Source of the DNA: JBBDYH01 sp040901795
Lineage (GTDB): Bacteria > Planctomycetota > Planctomycetia > Pirellulales > JALHPA01
Direction: 5' to 3'
Length of the DNA: 64,000 nucleotides
NCBI GenBank assembly: GCA_040901795.1
Contig: JBBDYH010000123.1
Span: forward strand, 1 to 64,000
Shown here in pieces: positions 42,992-51,436 of the stretch. Positions within the stretch are counted from its first letter, which is position 1. Each line of letters starts with the position of its first letter. Both the position numbers and the translations under genes were made by a program. The notes under the pieces are model-generated. The model saw nothing but the letters and a program-made list of their open reading frames with translations, was not told where the DNA came from and made no database searches.

Positions 42992-45085
42992 ATGAGCCAG
43001 CAGGAAGCTGATCTCACGCCCACCCATTCCCGCCCGCCCAATGCACACGAGCAGCCTGGAGCGACTACGAAAGCCTCTGGCTCGCAAGTAGCAAGGCCCG
43101 CCGGCGCCTCGCGGCGGTGGCGGCGGCGAATCCCTTTGATTCTCGGCGCGTTGGCCGTGATCGGGGCCTGCGTCGCCATCAAGATGATCGGCGGTCGCAC
43201 CAACGCCGATGCTCAAGCGCCCGCCGTCAACCGCGGCGGCGCCAAGCCGGCGGCGAGCTCGCCGGTTCGCAGAGCCAACGCCGAAACGGCCGCGCCCCGC
43301 GCCGCCGGGCAGCGGTTGGAAATCATGGCCATTGTCAACGGCGAAGAGATTCAGCGGCAGGAGCTGGCGCGCGAATGCCTGAGCGTTTTTGGTCAGGAAG
43401 TGCTGCAAAGCGTGGTCAACAAGCAGTTGATTCTCGATTACTGTCAACAGCGGCAGGTCACGGTCACCAGGCAAGACGTCAACGACGAGATCGACCGCAT
43501 GGCACGCAAGTTCGGGCTGACCACAGATCAGTACCTAAAAATGCTCCAGCAAGAGCGGGACATCGATCCCGATCAGTACGCGACGGACATCGTCTGGCCG
43601 ATGGTGGCCTTGCGGCGTCTGGCAAAGGATGAAATCACTCCCACGGATGAAGAGCTGCGCAAGGCGTATGAGTCGCAGTACGGCGAGGCGGTCAAGGTCC
43701 GCATTATCGTGCTCGACAACGAGGAGGAAGCCCGCCGCATCTCCGCCCTGGCGGCTCAAAACCCTGACGACTTCGGCGCACTGGCGAAGAATCATTCCAA
43801 GGATCCCAGCGCGGGCTATAACGGCATGATTCAGCCGATCCGCCGAAATGTCGGCCACGCCGCGATCGAAAAGGCGGCGTTCGCGCTGTCCGCAGGGCAA
43901 ATCTCTCGCATCATCCCGCTCAAACTCGGCGCCAACGATCAGCAGGGCGCATTGACCCAGTACGTGATTCTCAAGTGCGAGGATCACCTGCCGCCCGCGA
44001 AAGTGAATGGCAAGCTTGTCGAAGAGCGGCTTCGCGAGTCCATCGTCGAAGCCAAGCTCCGCAATGCCGCCACGGAGATCTTCAAGCAGCTCCAGAGCGA
44101 GGCCACAGTGGTCAACGTTTTCAACGACCCTGTGAAAAGCAAGCAGATGCCCGGCGTGGCCGCCACGATCAATGGTCGCAACATCACCCTCCGCGAGCTG
44201 GCCGAAGAGTGCTTGGCGCGGCATGGTGTCGAAGTGCTCGAAGGAACCATCAGTCGCCGCCTGCTCGAGCAGGGCCTGGCACGCGGAAAGCTCACGGTGA
44301 CTGACCGCGACATCGACGAGGAAATCGCCCGCGCGGCGCTCGCCATGGGTTACAAAACTCCGGATGGCAAGCCGGATGTGGACAAGTGGCTGGCCAACGT
44401 AATCCAGGAGCAAGGTCTGCCCCTGGACGTCTACCGCCGCGATTCGGTGTGGCCTTCCGTCGCGCTCAAGAAACTGGCGGGCGAGGTGGAAATCACCAAC
44501 CAAGACTTGCAAAAGGGATACGAAGCCAACTATGGCAAGCGCGTGCGCTGCCGCGCGATCGTATTAGCCAATCAGCGACGGGCCCAGGAGGTTTGGGAGC
44601 AGGCCCGCGTCAATCTGTCGGTCGAGTTCTTCGGCCAGCTTGCCGAGGAACACTCGATCGAGGCGTCGAGCAAGGCCCTGCAAGGCAAAGTCCCCCCCAT
44701 CCAGCGGCACGGCGGTCAGCCGCTCTTGGAGAAAGAAGCCTTCTCGCTCAAGCAGGGAGAATTGTCCAGCATCGTGCAGGTGGGCGACAGTTACGTGATC
44801 CTGTTCTGCGAAGGTTTCACCACGCCCACCGAGGTCAGCTTCAACGAGGTGCGGCAGGATATCTACAACGACATCCAAGAAAAAAAGCAGCGGATCGCCA
44901 TGGCCGAAGTGTTTAACCAGTTGAAGGATTCAGCTCAGATCGACAATTTCCTCGCCGGCACCACGCAGTCGCCCAACAAGAAGGCCAGCCATACCGCGCC
45001 CGCGGGCAAGAACGTGGGGACTCCGAAGACTGCCCGTTCGTCTGCTGCGACCGGAAGGCCGGCGCGAACGCCGGTGACGCGGTAG
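42992..45085 (+). CDS. Double-parvulin peptidyl-prolyl isomerase, SurA/PpiC-like
   Basis: The 697-residue protein has a cytoplasmic start of about 45 residues, one membrane helix (IPLILGALAVIGACVAI), then two tandem copies of the same unit. Each unit has a SurA N-terminal-like helical part (LSVFGQEVLQSVVNKQLIL; LARHGVEVLEGTISRRLLE) and a parvulin domain (FGALAKNHSKDP; FGQLAEEHSIEA). It probably folds or isomerises secreted proteins in the periplasm. The duplication is internal and old, as the copies have diverged. A disordered tail ends the protein. Confidence 0.88.
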   Translation: MSQQEADLTPTHSRPPNAHEQPGATTKASGSQVARPAGASRRWRRRIPLILGALAVIGACVAIKMIGGRTNADAQAPAVNRGGAKPAASSPVRRANAETAAPRAAGQRLEIMAIVNGEEIQRQELARECLSVFGQEVLQSVVNKQLILDYCQQRQVTVTRQDVNDEIDRMARKFGLTTDQYLKMLQQERDIDPDQYATDIVWPMVALRRLAKDEITPTDEELRKAYESQYGEAVKVRIIVLDNEEEARRISALAAQNPDDFGALAKNHSKDPSAGYNGMIQPIRRNVGHAAIEKAAFALSAGQISRIIPLKLGANDQQGALTQYVILKCEDHLPPAKVNGKLVEERLRESIVEAKLRNAATEIFKQLQSEATVVNVFNDPVKSKQMPGVAATINGRNITLRELAEECLARHGVEVLEGTISRRLLEQGLARGKLTVTDRDIDEEIARAALAMGYKTPDGKPDVDKWLANVIQEQGLPLDVYRRDSVWPSVALKKLAGEVEITNQDLQKGYEANYGKRVRCRAIVLANQRRAQEVWEQARVNLSVEFFGQLAEEHSIEASSKALQGKVPPIQRHGGQPLLEKEAFSLKQGELSSIVQVGDSYVILFCEGFTTPTEVSFNEVRQDIYNDIQEKKQRIAMAEVFNQLKDSAQIDNFLAGTTQSPNKKASHTAPAGKNVGTPKTARSSAATGRPARTPVTR

Positions 45086-45139
45086 TGTTTCGGTGACGCG
45101 ACGGTTTTCGGACAGCGCCCGTTTCACCGGCTTCGCCCG

Positions 45140-46594
45140 CTACCGCATGGTATTCACGATCAGCGTGCCATTGTCGGCGACATTAAACAGCGGCCGATAG
45201 CGGCTGCCTCCCGCCTGCATCGCGCCTTGCGGACAGACGTACCAGACGAGGTTGATGCCGATGTTCCATGCTTCGGGGAACGGACCGTCGGCGGCCGCGT
45301 CATCCTGTGGCGAAAGATAGTTGAACGCGGCGACGACATCCCAATCGCAGGCCAGCGGAACGCGCAGATCGCCGCCGAAGATGCTGTCGCTCTCCTCGGT
45401 GAACCCAGCCCACAGACGCCCTTCGCCGCCGTTCATCAGCCGGCGGCGATAAAAGAAGGCGTGCATATCGACGGCTTCATAACTTGAAATTCCGGTCGTC
45501 GAGTCGGCGCCCGGCACGTCGTCGCTGGCGCCGGTCGCAAACCAATACCCCAGCTCGTGGCCGCGGAACAGGTAGCTCAGCTCGCCGCGGATTTGTCCCA
45601 CCTCGAAGTCCTCAGCAAACTCGTCGAAGAGATGATCGTAAACCACGCCCCACTGCCAACCGCGATCGCACATCTGCCGGCGGAAGAAGCCCGTCGTCAG
45701 AAAGTACTGCGAGCGGTCCTCGGTGAAGAACGCGGTCGGATGGAAATCGCTCTGCATCGCCTGAAAACCGGCCTGAAAGCCAATCCCCGCCGCGTTCCAG
45801 AACGGGCTCGACCAGTTCACGCCCTCCTGAAATCCGAAGTTGCCGTTTTGCCCGTCGTCCACCGCGCTTTTGAAGCCGTGGACGCCGGCGAAGAGTGTGA
45901 GGTCCTTGCCGGGATACCAGTCGCTGCACGTGTTGCAGGGGTCACAGACATTGCCATCCGGTCCGCAGTCAGCGCAATCGCCACTCGCGCAGCCGCCGCC
46001 GGCGACCATTCGCCCTTCGCCATACAGTCCGGGATGACTTTGCATCGCGCCGAAGGGCAGAGTTTCGGCGCCCGGCATGGGCTCGGCCTGGCCAGGCATC
46101 GGTAGATCTTCCGGTGCCGCAGGCGGCATCGCGGGTGTGCCTTCGGTCGCGTGAGAATCCTGATAGGCTGCACGATTAATCGTTGCGCGACGGCGGTCGC
46201 GCCGCAGTTCCATCGCTGGCTCGAAGTATTCGCTTTCCGCGGCAGCGTCAATCTCAGGTTGCAACGTAGTTCGCGGCTCAGGGGCTGAGGCTCGACGGTA
46301 TTTTGCGTTGGCGGCCGACCTGGCTGTCGGAAGTTTTGGCGGCGGCTCGAAGATCGCGCGCTGATACGCGGGGACCTGGCTCTCGTGATCGATGCTTCCC
46401 GCCCGCGGTGCGCTTGGCGCGTTGGGCCGAACTTTCGTCTCGGGATCGAGGCTTGCCTGCCGGATACCGCTTCGCGGGCGATACTCTTGGGCGACGCCGC
46501 GCCCCGCGGCTGCCAGGACGGCCAGCAAGGTGCTGACCTGAGCAAATAGGGCGAGTGAAACGATGCCGCGCCGTGTCATAACGTAGTTCCCCAT
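45140..46594 (-). CDS. Exported Cys-rich protein, likely outer-membrane beta barrel
   Basis: The 484-residue protein has a signal peptide (MTRRGIVSLALFAQVSTLLA) and a proline-rich, low-complexity stretch up to about residue 200. A Cys cluster (CASGDCADCGPDGNVCDPC) follows. The last 260 residues contain alternating aromatic, strand-like segments (LTLFAGVHGFKSAV, YFLTTGFFRRQM) that resemble a planctomycete outer-membrane protein family; I recall similar proteins being labelled DUF6666, without certainty. It has no obvious enzyme motif. The gene converges with the parvulin gene. Confidence 0.65.
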   Translation of the reverse strand: MGNYVMTRRGIVSLALFAQVSTLLAVLAAAGRGVAQEYRPRSGIRQASLDPETKVRPNAPSAPRAGSIDHESQVPAYQRAIFEPPPKLPTARSAANAKYRRASAPEPRTTLQPEIDAAAESEYFEPAMELRRDRRRATINRAAYQDSHATEGTPAMPPAAPEDLPMPGQAEPMPGAETLPFGAMQSHPGLYGEGRMVAGGGCASGDCADCGPDGNVCDPCNTCSDWYPGKDLTLFAGVHGFKSAVDDGQNGNFGFQEGVNWSSPFWNAAGIGFQAGFQAMQSDFHPTAFFTEDRSQYFLTTGFFRRQMCDRGWQWGVVYDHLFDEFAEDFEVGQIRGELSYLFRGHELGYWFATGASDDVPGADSTTGISSYEAVDMHAFFYRRRLMNGGEGRLWAGFTEESDSIFGGDLRVPLACDWDVVAAFNYLSPQDDAAADGPFPEAWNIGINLVWYVCPQGAMQAGGSRYRPLFNVADNGTLIVNTMR

Positions 46595-46970
46595 ACCGTT
46601 GCCAAGCGCAAACGATCGCGCAACGAGGGCGATCGAGCCGCGACAAAGTTATCGGAGCTAACGCAGGCGGAACTTTCGTTAAAGTTTGACTTATCAGAAA
46701 GGGCTTGCCAGATTCTGTAAGGTGCCTATTTAAAGTCGCCGACTTTGACAAGATCGTCGCCGTCGTCTTGAGTGAAGCGAAGGATCTCCGTCAGCGCCAA
46801 ATGCTTCGTTCAGTCGTAGGGCGGGCCGAGTCCGCGAGGCCCGCGCTCTGCGCTCAAATCAAGCCACTGCGCCCGGCGATTTCTGCTAGGCGTGCCACGA
46901 TCGGGATAGCTATGATGGACGTTGTTCAATAACGAACGTTGTTTGAAAAGGACAAGTCGTTGCACTTCCG
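46595..46970. other. 376-base divergent intergenic region
   Basis: This holds the 5' regions of the Cys-rich protein gene (minus) and the M28 peptidase gene (plus). Partial repeats are seen: a degenerate GTGAAGCGAAGGATCT element near 46770 and a GGGCGGGCCGAGTCCGCGAG element at 46817-46850, both related to repeats elsewhere in the window. No gene or firm promoter was identified. Confidence 0.6.
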
Positions 46971-47987
46971 ATGAACAAGATCTCCGGACAGTCTCTCTTT
47001 TTGCTGACCGTTGTCGCCGCCAGCTCGCTGGTAATCGGGTACCTCATCGCCACAGGCGACAATGGCTGGGTTGTGAGAGCTGTCCAGCCGACGGCTGGGA
47101 CGCCCTCCGCCAAAGCCTCCTCAGGAAAGCATCGCTTGAACGACATCCCCTTTGACGGCGCGCAGGCCTACGAGTACCTCCAGCAGCTTTGCGCGATTGG
47201 GCCCCGGTACAGCGGCTCGACCGGGATGGCACGGCAGCAAAAACTGCTGCTGGGGCACTTTGAGAAGCTCGGCGGCAAGGTCGCCATGCAGGAATTCCGC
47301 GTCCGGCACCCGATGAGCGGCCGCCCCGTGGAAATGGCCAACCTGATCGTCGAATGGCATCCGGAGCGGAAGGAGCGCGTGCTCTTGTGTGCCCATTACG
47401 ACACGCGGCCGTACCCGGACCAGGATCGCCGCAACCCTCGCGGACGGTTCATTGGTGCCAACGACGGGGCCAGCGGGGTAGCCGTGCTGATGGAAATGGG
47501 TAAGCATATGGCGGCGTTGAAGGGGCCAGTCGGGGTGGACTTTGTGCTGTTCGACGGCGAGGAGCTGGTCTATCGCGAGGGCGATCCGTATTTCTATGGC
47601 TCCGAACGGTTTGCGACGACGTATGCGGAGTCGCCCCCCGCGCACAAATACCGTTGGGGCGTGCTGCTCGACATGGTCGGGGACAAGGACTTGCAACTGC
47701 TCCAGGAATGGCACGGCGTGAGCTGGGCCGACACGCGACCCCTGGTTGGCGAGATCTGGAGCCTGGCCGCGAAACTCGGCGTGCGGGAGTTTCTGCCGCA
47801 GGTTGGAGACCGGGTGCTCGACGACCACATCAAGCTCCATGACATTGCCAAGATCCCGACCTGCGACATCATCGATTTCGACTACCCAGCCTGGCACACC
47901 GAGCAGGACGTGCCTGCCAACTGTTCGCCGTTGTCGCTGGCCAAGGTCGGCTGGGTGGTGCACGAGTGGCTCAAGAGCCAGCGGTAA
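46971..47987 (+). CDS. M28-family peptidase, glutaminyl cyclase-like
   Basis: The 338-residue protein has an N-terminal membrane segment (SLFLLTVVAASSLVIGYLI) and an M28-type zinc-dependent domain. Metal and catalytic residues are visible in LLCAHYDTRPY, FIGANDGASGVAVL, VLFDGEELVY and the late DYPAWHTEQDVPANC. The latter arrangement, with few substrate-site insertions, is closest to glutaminyl-peptide cyclotransferases, which convert N-terminal Gln to pyroglutamate, but an aminopeptidase role is possible. It acts outside the cytoplasmic membrane. A family B repeat block follows directly. Confidence 0.87.
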   Translation: MNKISGQSLFLLTVVAASSLVIGYLIATGDNGWVVRAVQPTAGTPSAKASSGKHRLNDIPFDGAQAYEYLQQLCAIGPRYSGSTGMARQQKLLLGHFEKLGGKVAMQEFRVRHPMSGRPVEMANLIVEWHPERKERVLLCAHYDTRPYPDQDRRNPRGRFIGANDGASGVAVLMEMGKHMAALKGPVGVDFVLFDGEELVYREGDPYFYGSERFATTYAESPPAHKYRWGVLLDMVGDKDLQLLQEWHGVSWADTRPLVGEIWSLAAKLGVREFLPQVGDRVLDDHIKLHDIAKIPTCDIIDFDYPAWHTEQDVPANCSPLSLAKVGWVVHEWLKSQR

Positions 47988-47990
47988 AAG

Positions 47991-48112
47991 GTTGGAGTTC
48001 AGCCTTTAGGCTGCTGCCGGGCAAGCTGAAGCTTGACTCCAACGGGGCAAGCTAAAGCTTGAACTCCAACTGGCCAAGCTAAAGCTTGAACTCCAGACGG
48101 CTAAAGCCTTCT
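47991..48112. repeat. Cluster of four family B repeats
   Basis: One direct and three inverted units of GTTGGAGTTCAAGCTTTAGC follow each other, starting three bases after the M28 peptidase stop codon. The remaining bases up to the VTC gene at 48440 show no gene. Confidence 0.88.
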
Positions 48113-48439
48113 AAGCGCATGATTTTCCAGGGAAATCGGGCTAGCACAGTGACATTGTCCGAACAACTTATTAGAATTCGATGAGTGCTCGGTGAGGGAG
48201 CGACGAGAAGCGGGCGATCGGAATAGAGGTCCCAACCTACTCGCGGCGTGCAAGTGACATACGTCGTAGGCACTTGCGCCATCTTGCTTCTCGCGCGCGC
48301 CTCTCGTGGACCGCGCTAGCGCGAGGGGTACATCCGCGCCACGGCAGTCAAGCTCGCCATCGTGCAGTTTCGGCGCCATGGCGTTCCCGATCGCGGCGAT
48401 GGACTACGTGGAACGTTGTCTGGAGGAAGCGACGCGGAA

Positions 48440-49198
48440 ATGACCTACGTTCATCGGCTCCAAACCAATCGGTTTGAGTTCAAGTACATGATCGACGAGG
48501 CGCGCGCGCGAGCGATCCGCGATTACGTGCGGCCATTTCTGGTCCACGATGAAAACGCCGATCCGACGCTCGGTTATTCGTACGCCATTCACAGCATCTA
48601 TCTGGACAGCGACTCATATTCCTTGGCGCAGGCGACGTTGCAAGGCTTAAAGAACCGTTTCAAGCTCCGCATGCGCTTTTACGACGACAAGCCCGACAGC
48701 CCTGTCTTTTGCGAGATCAAGCGGCGCTTGAACGACGTCATCTGCAAAGAGCGCGTGGCCATTCACCGGCAAAGCGTACAACTGCTGCTGCGGCGTCGCT
48801 TTCCGGAGCGAGCGGACCTGGTCCGCTACACCCCGAAGGCCTTCGATTCGCTGCGGCATTTTTGCTCGCTGCGCAATGCGATCCAGGCCGATCGGGGGAT
48901 TCTGGTTTCGTACCTCCGCGAAGCCTATGTGACGCCGCACGACGATTCGGTGCGGCTGACCTTCGACCGCAATGTCGAGTCGGGGCGGTTCGACGAACAA
49001 CTGCGCGTCAATCGCCACGACGAACGGTTCCAGCCACGGCTACAGGGATTGATCCTGGAGTTGAAGTTTACCGACCGATTTCCATTCTGGATGCACGATC
49101 TGGTCCATGAGTTCAACCTGCAGCGCAGCCCGATGGCCAAGTACGTGGCCTGCGCCGTGTCGCTCGACTCGCTCACGCGGGGGCTTTTGGCCGGGTAA
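48440..49198 (+). CDS. VTC-domain protein, polyphosphate polymerase-like
   Basis: The 252-residue protein is a VTC domain, the tunnel-shaped fold of yeast polyphosphate polymerase Vtc4. Family-type features are FEFKYMIDE near the start, YAIHSIYLDSDSY, FKLRMRFYDD, FCEIKRR and the final ILELKFTDRFPFWM, which provide alternating basic and acidic tunnel residues. It may synthesise or bind polyphosphate or another polyanion. The start at 48440 follows GGAGGAAG and gives the expected N-terminus; the frame to 48362 is not family-like. A DUF4956 membrane protein gene follows, a pairing known from other bacteria. Confidence 0.88.
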   Translation: MTYVHRLQTNRFEFKYMIDEARARAIRDYVRPFLVHDENADPTLGYSYAIHSIYLDSDSYSLAQATLQGLKNRFKLRMRFYDDKPDSPVFCEIKRRLNDVICKERVAIHRQSVQLLLRRRFPERADLVRYTPKAFDSLRHFCSLRNAIQADRGILVSYLREAYVTPHDDSVRLTFDRNVESGRFDEQLRVNRHDERFQPRLQGLILELKFTDRFPFWMHDLVHEFNLQRSPMAKYVACAVSLDSLTRGLLAG

Positions 49199-49209
49199 CG
49201 CTTTGTCGT

Positions 49210-49249
49210 TTTCGCTTCCGCCAAAGAACGTCCTTTCGCGGAAGCGAAA
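49210..49249. repeat. Hairpin between the VTC and DUF4956 genes
   Basis: TTTCGCTTCCGC and GCGGAAGCGAAA form a perfect 12-base-pair stem with a 16-base loop, 12 bases after the VTC stop codon. There is no long T-run after it, so partial attenuation or transcript protection is more likely than full termination. Confidence 0.7.
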
Positions 49250-49374
49250 GGCGACATTTTGATGCACGACCGCCTAATTTGGCGGCCGGGAAACCCGCGG
49301 CTCGGGGGGCCGCCGCCACGTGCCGGGTTTAACAGCCAGAAAGTGCAGGGAATAACCGCAGAGAACAGATTAGA

Positions 49375-50148
49375 ATGGGTATTCTGGGATGTGCCGACCC
49401 GCTCTGGGCGGCGGCCGCCTGTTTTGGCTTAGGCCTTGGTCTATTTCCGTCGGCGACGACCATGAACAACTGGTTTGAAACCATCATGAGCGGCGACGCC
49501 GGCTCGTCGGCGCTCGCGCCGGAAGCCTTTCTGCTGTCGCTGCTGTTGGCGTTCTGCCTGGGGCACGTCATCGGCTGGACCTACATGATCACGCACGTCG
49601 GGTTGTCGTACTCGCAGATGTTTGTCACTTCGCTGGTGATCGTCCCCACGTTGGTGGCACTGACCATGACTTTGATGTCGGGAGACATCGTGATTGCGTT
49701 TGGGCTGTTGGCGGTATTCGCCATCGTGCGGTTCCGCAACGTGCTCAAAGATACCCGCGATACGACGTTTATTATGTGGGCCATTCTGGCGGGCATGGCC
49801 GCCGGCACGATGCGCTACAGTCTCGCGGTGCTGAGCTGTTTTTGCGTCGCGGTAATGTTTCTCTATTTATGGATGACTTCGTTTGGCGGGAGACATCGCT
49901 ACGACGTGGTGGTTTCGATGCAGACGGTAGGCTCGGCGATGCCGGCGCTGACACCGATCTTGCGACGCCACAGTTTGAAAATCCAAGTGGCGGCGCAACG
50001 CGATCTGGCGGATCAAATGGTCGATCTGTCGTATCGCTTGCTATTGCGCGATCCGCGGCGGAGTCAGGACTTGCTGAGCGAGCTGCAACGGACTGAGGGA
50101 GTTTCGCAAGTATCGCTGTATCATCGAGCCGACGAGGGGGAGGTGTAG
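49375..50148 (+). CDS. DUF4956 membrane protein
   Basis: The 257-residue protein has about five membrane helices and the DUF4956 core motif (FAIVRFRNVLKDTRDTTFIMW, quoted here slightly shortened at the end). The C-terminal 80 residues are a soluble ACT-like or ferredoxin-like region (LQRTEGVSQVSLYHR). Function is unknown; it is often found beside VTC-domain genes, as here, so a role in polyphosphate or cell-envelope polymer handling is plausible. The start could also be the ATG at 49462. The stop is three bases before the HlyD start. Confidence 0.87.
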   Translation: MGILGCADPLWAAAACFGLGLGLFPSATTMNNWFETIMSGDAGSSALAPEAFLLSLLLAFCLGHVIGWTYMITHVGLSYSQMFVTSLVIVPTLVALTMTLMSGDIVIAFGLLAVFAIVRFRNVLKDTRDTTFIMWAILAGMAAGTMRYSLAVLSCFCVAVMFLYLWMTSFGGRHRYDVVVSMQTVGSAMPALTPILRRHSLKIQVAAQRDLADQMVDLSYRLLLRDPRRSQDLLSELQRTEGVSQVSLYHRADEGEV

Positions 50149-50151
50149 CCG

Positions 50152-51381
50152 GTGCGCGACTTGCCGAAGATCCCGGTTCCCTGGTCGCAGCGCTGGCGCA
50201 CGGTGCGCGTGCGGACTCTGCCGGTACTGGTGTTTGCGCTGGCGGTCGGCGGCACGGCGTATCTTTGGAACCGCCAGCTTGTGATGACGCAAGCGGTGGG
50301 CGAGGTGTATGGCCGGCGGATCGATCTGGCGGTGCAGTACGACGGCGTCTTGCTCGATTCGCCCTACCGCAGTTGGAAGTTGTACGACCGCGTGAATGCC
50401 GGCGACTTGCTGGCGCAGCTCGATGAACGTCCCACGCTGGCCCTGATCGATACGGTGCGGCAAGAGTTGAAGCAGGCCCGCGGCGAACTGGCCGCGGCCG
50501 AAGAGGAGTTTCGCACGACGCAGGACGACCGCGAGTTCGAGCGGCTTCGAGAGGCGCGCGAGCTGGCGATCGATATTGAAAACCGGCGGCTGGAAATCGC
50601 CGACCGCAAGACCTTATTGGCCCAGGCTCGCATGGAGCTCGCGCGTCAGCAGCCGCGCCTGGAGGTGGTCGACCGATTGATGGCCAAAGATACGCGGCTG
50701 ATGAACGAGCTTGATACGCTGGAGGTTCGACGCCTTCGCGATGTCGCCCAAGCTACTATTGAGGGACACGAACAGTACATCGCCGCGGCTGAAGCGCTGC
50801 TCGCATCCGCCGTGGCCCGACAGAACCGGCAGACGACGGCAGTCAAAGCCGACCTCGATCGCGTGTTGAATCCGCTCCGCGCGGCTCTCGAATATCAGAG
50901 TGCTCGCATACGCGAATTGGAAGTGATCCTGCCGGCGCTGGAGATTCGCAGTCCGATCGCAGGGTATATTGTCCCCACCACGCTCTCCAGCAACGCCCCG
51001 GTTCAGCCGATTGCGGCCATGCCCGGCCAGCAAGTCCGCGCCGGAACGGTGCTGTTTACCGTCGCCGCCGAAGAGCCAGAGTATATCGTCAGCTACGTGC
51101 GGCCGACGCAGCGGCTACAGCCGGAAGTGGGTATGACCGTAGCGGTTCGCCCGCGCCACGGCAATCAGATTGCCCACGCGACGATCGATCGCGTCGGCCC
51201 GCAGGTGGAGCTTGTGCCGTCGCACCAGGTCCGCGACCAGCGTGTTACGGAATGGGGCTTGCCCGTACGAATTCAGGTGCCCCGGGTGCTGCAGCTTCGG
51301 CCGGGTGAGCTGGTGGATTTGAAGTTCTTGCCCACTGGACAGTTGCCGCCGCCGGATGGTCAGGTGGCGACGCGGGGGTGA
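50152..51381 (+). CDS. HlyD-type membrane fusion protein
   Basis: The 409-residue protein has a short cytoplasmic tail, one membrane helix (TLPVLVFALAVGGTAYLW) and then a biotinyl-lipoyl-like half (DLLAQLDERPTLALIDTV). A long coiled-coil hairpin (about residues 100-250) and a second beta half (LEIRSPIAGYIVPTTLSS) complete it. It should bridge the periplasm to connect an inner-membrane transporter with an outer-membrane channel. The GTG start lies three bases after the DUF4956 stop codon, so coupling is likely. The next gene encodes an ABC ATPase, but no permease or TolC-like protein is encoded nearby. Confidence 0.87.
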   Translation: MRDLPKIPVPWSQRWRTVRVRTLPVLVFALAVGGTAYLWNRQLVMTQAVGEVYGRRIDLAVQYDGVLLDSPYRSWKLYDRVNAGDLLAQLDERPTLALIDTVRQELKQARGELAAAEEEFRTTQDDREFERLREARELAIDIENRRLEIADRKTLLAQARMELARQQPRLEVVDRLMAKDTRLMNELDTLEVRRLRDVAQATIEGHEQYIAAAEALLASAVARQNRQTTAVKADLDRVLNPLRAALEYQSARIRELEVILPALEIRSPIAGYIVPTTLSSNAPVQPIAAMPGQQVRAGTVLFTVAAEEPEYIVSYVRPTQRLQPEVGMTVAVRPRHGNQIAHATIDRVGPQVELVPSHQVRDQRVTEWGLPVRIQVPRVLQLRPGELVDLKFLPTGQLPPPDGQVATRG

Positions 51382-51386
51382 GAGGC

Positions 51387-51428
51387 GAGACAAGGAGACT
51401 GGGAGACAAGGAGACTGGGAGACAAGGT
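51387..51428. repeat. Tandem GAGACAAGGAGACTGG repeat
   Basis: Nearly three units of 16 bases lie between the HlyD and ABC ATPase genes. Each unit includes AAGGAG, so the repeat offers extra Shine-Dalgarno-like sites upstream of the ATPase start. Confidence 0.8.
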
Positions 51429-51436
51429 GGCAGGAG

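Noticed and set aside
46705..46732. Sigma-70-type promoter (TTGCCA, 16 bases, TATTTA) before the M28 peptidase gene
   Set aside because: The -10 match is weak and the position is about 240 bases from the start, so it was not called.
51356..51436. Extended start of the ABC ATPase
   Set aside because: The additional codons translate the tandem 16-mer; the ATG at 51437 has a good ribosome-binding site and gives the normal family N-terminus.
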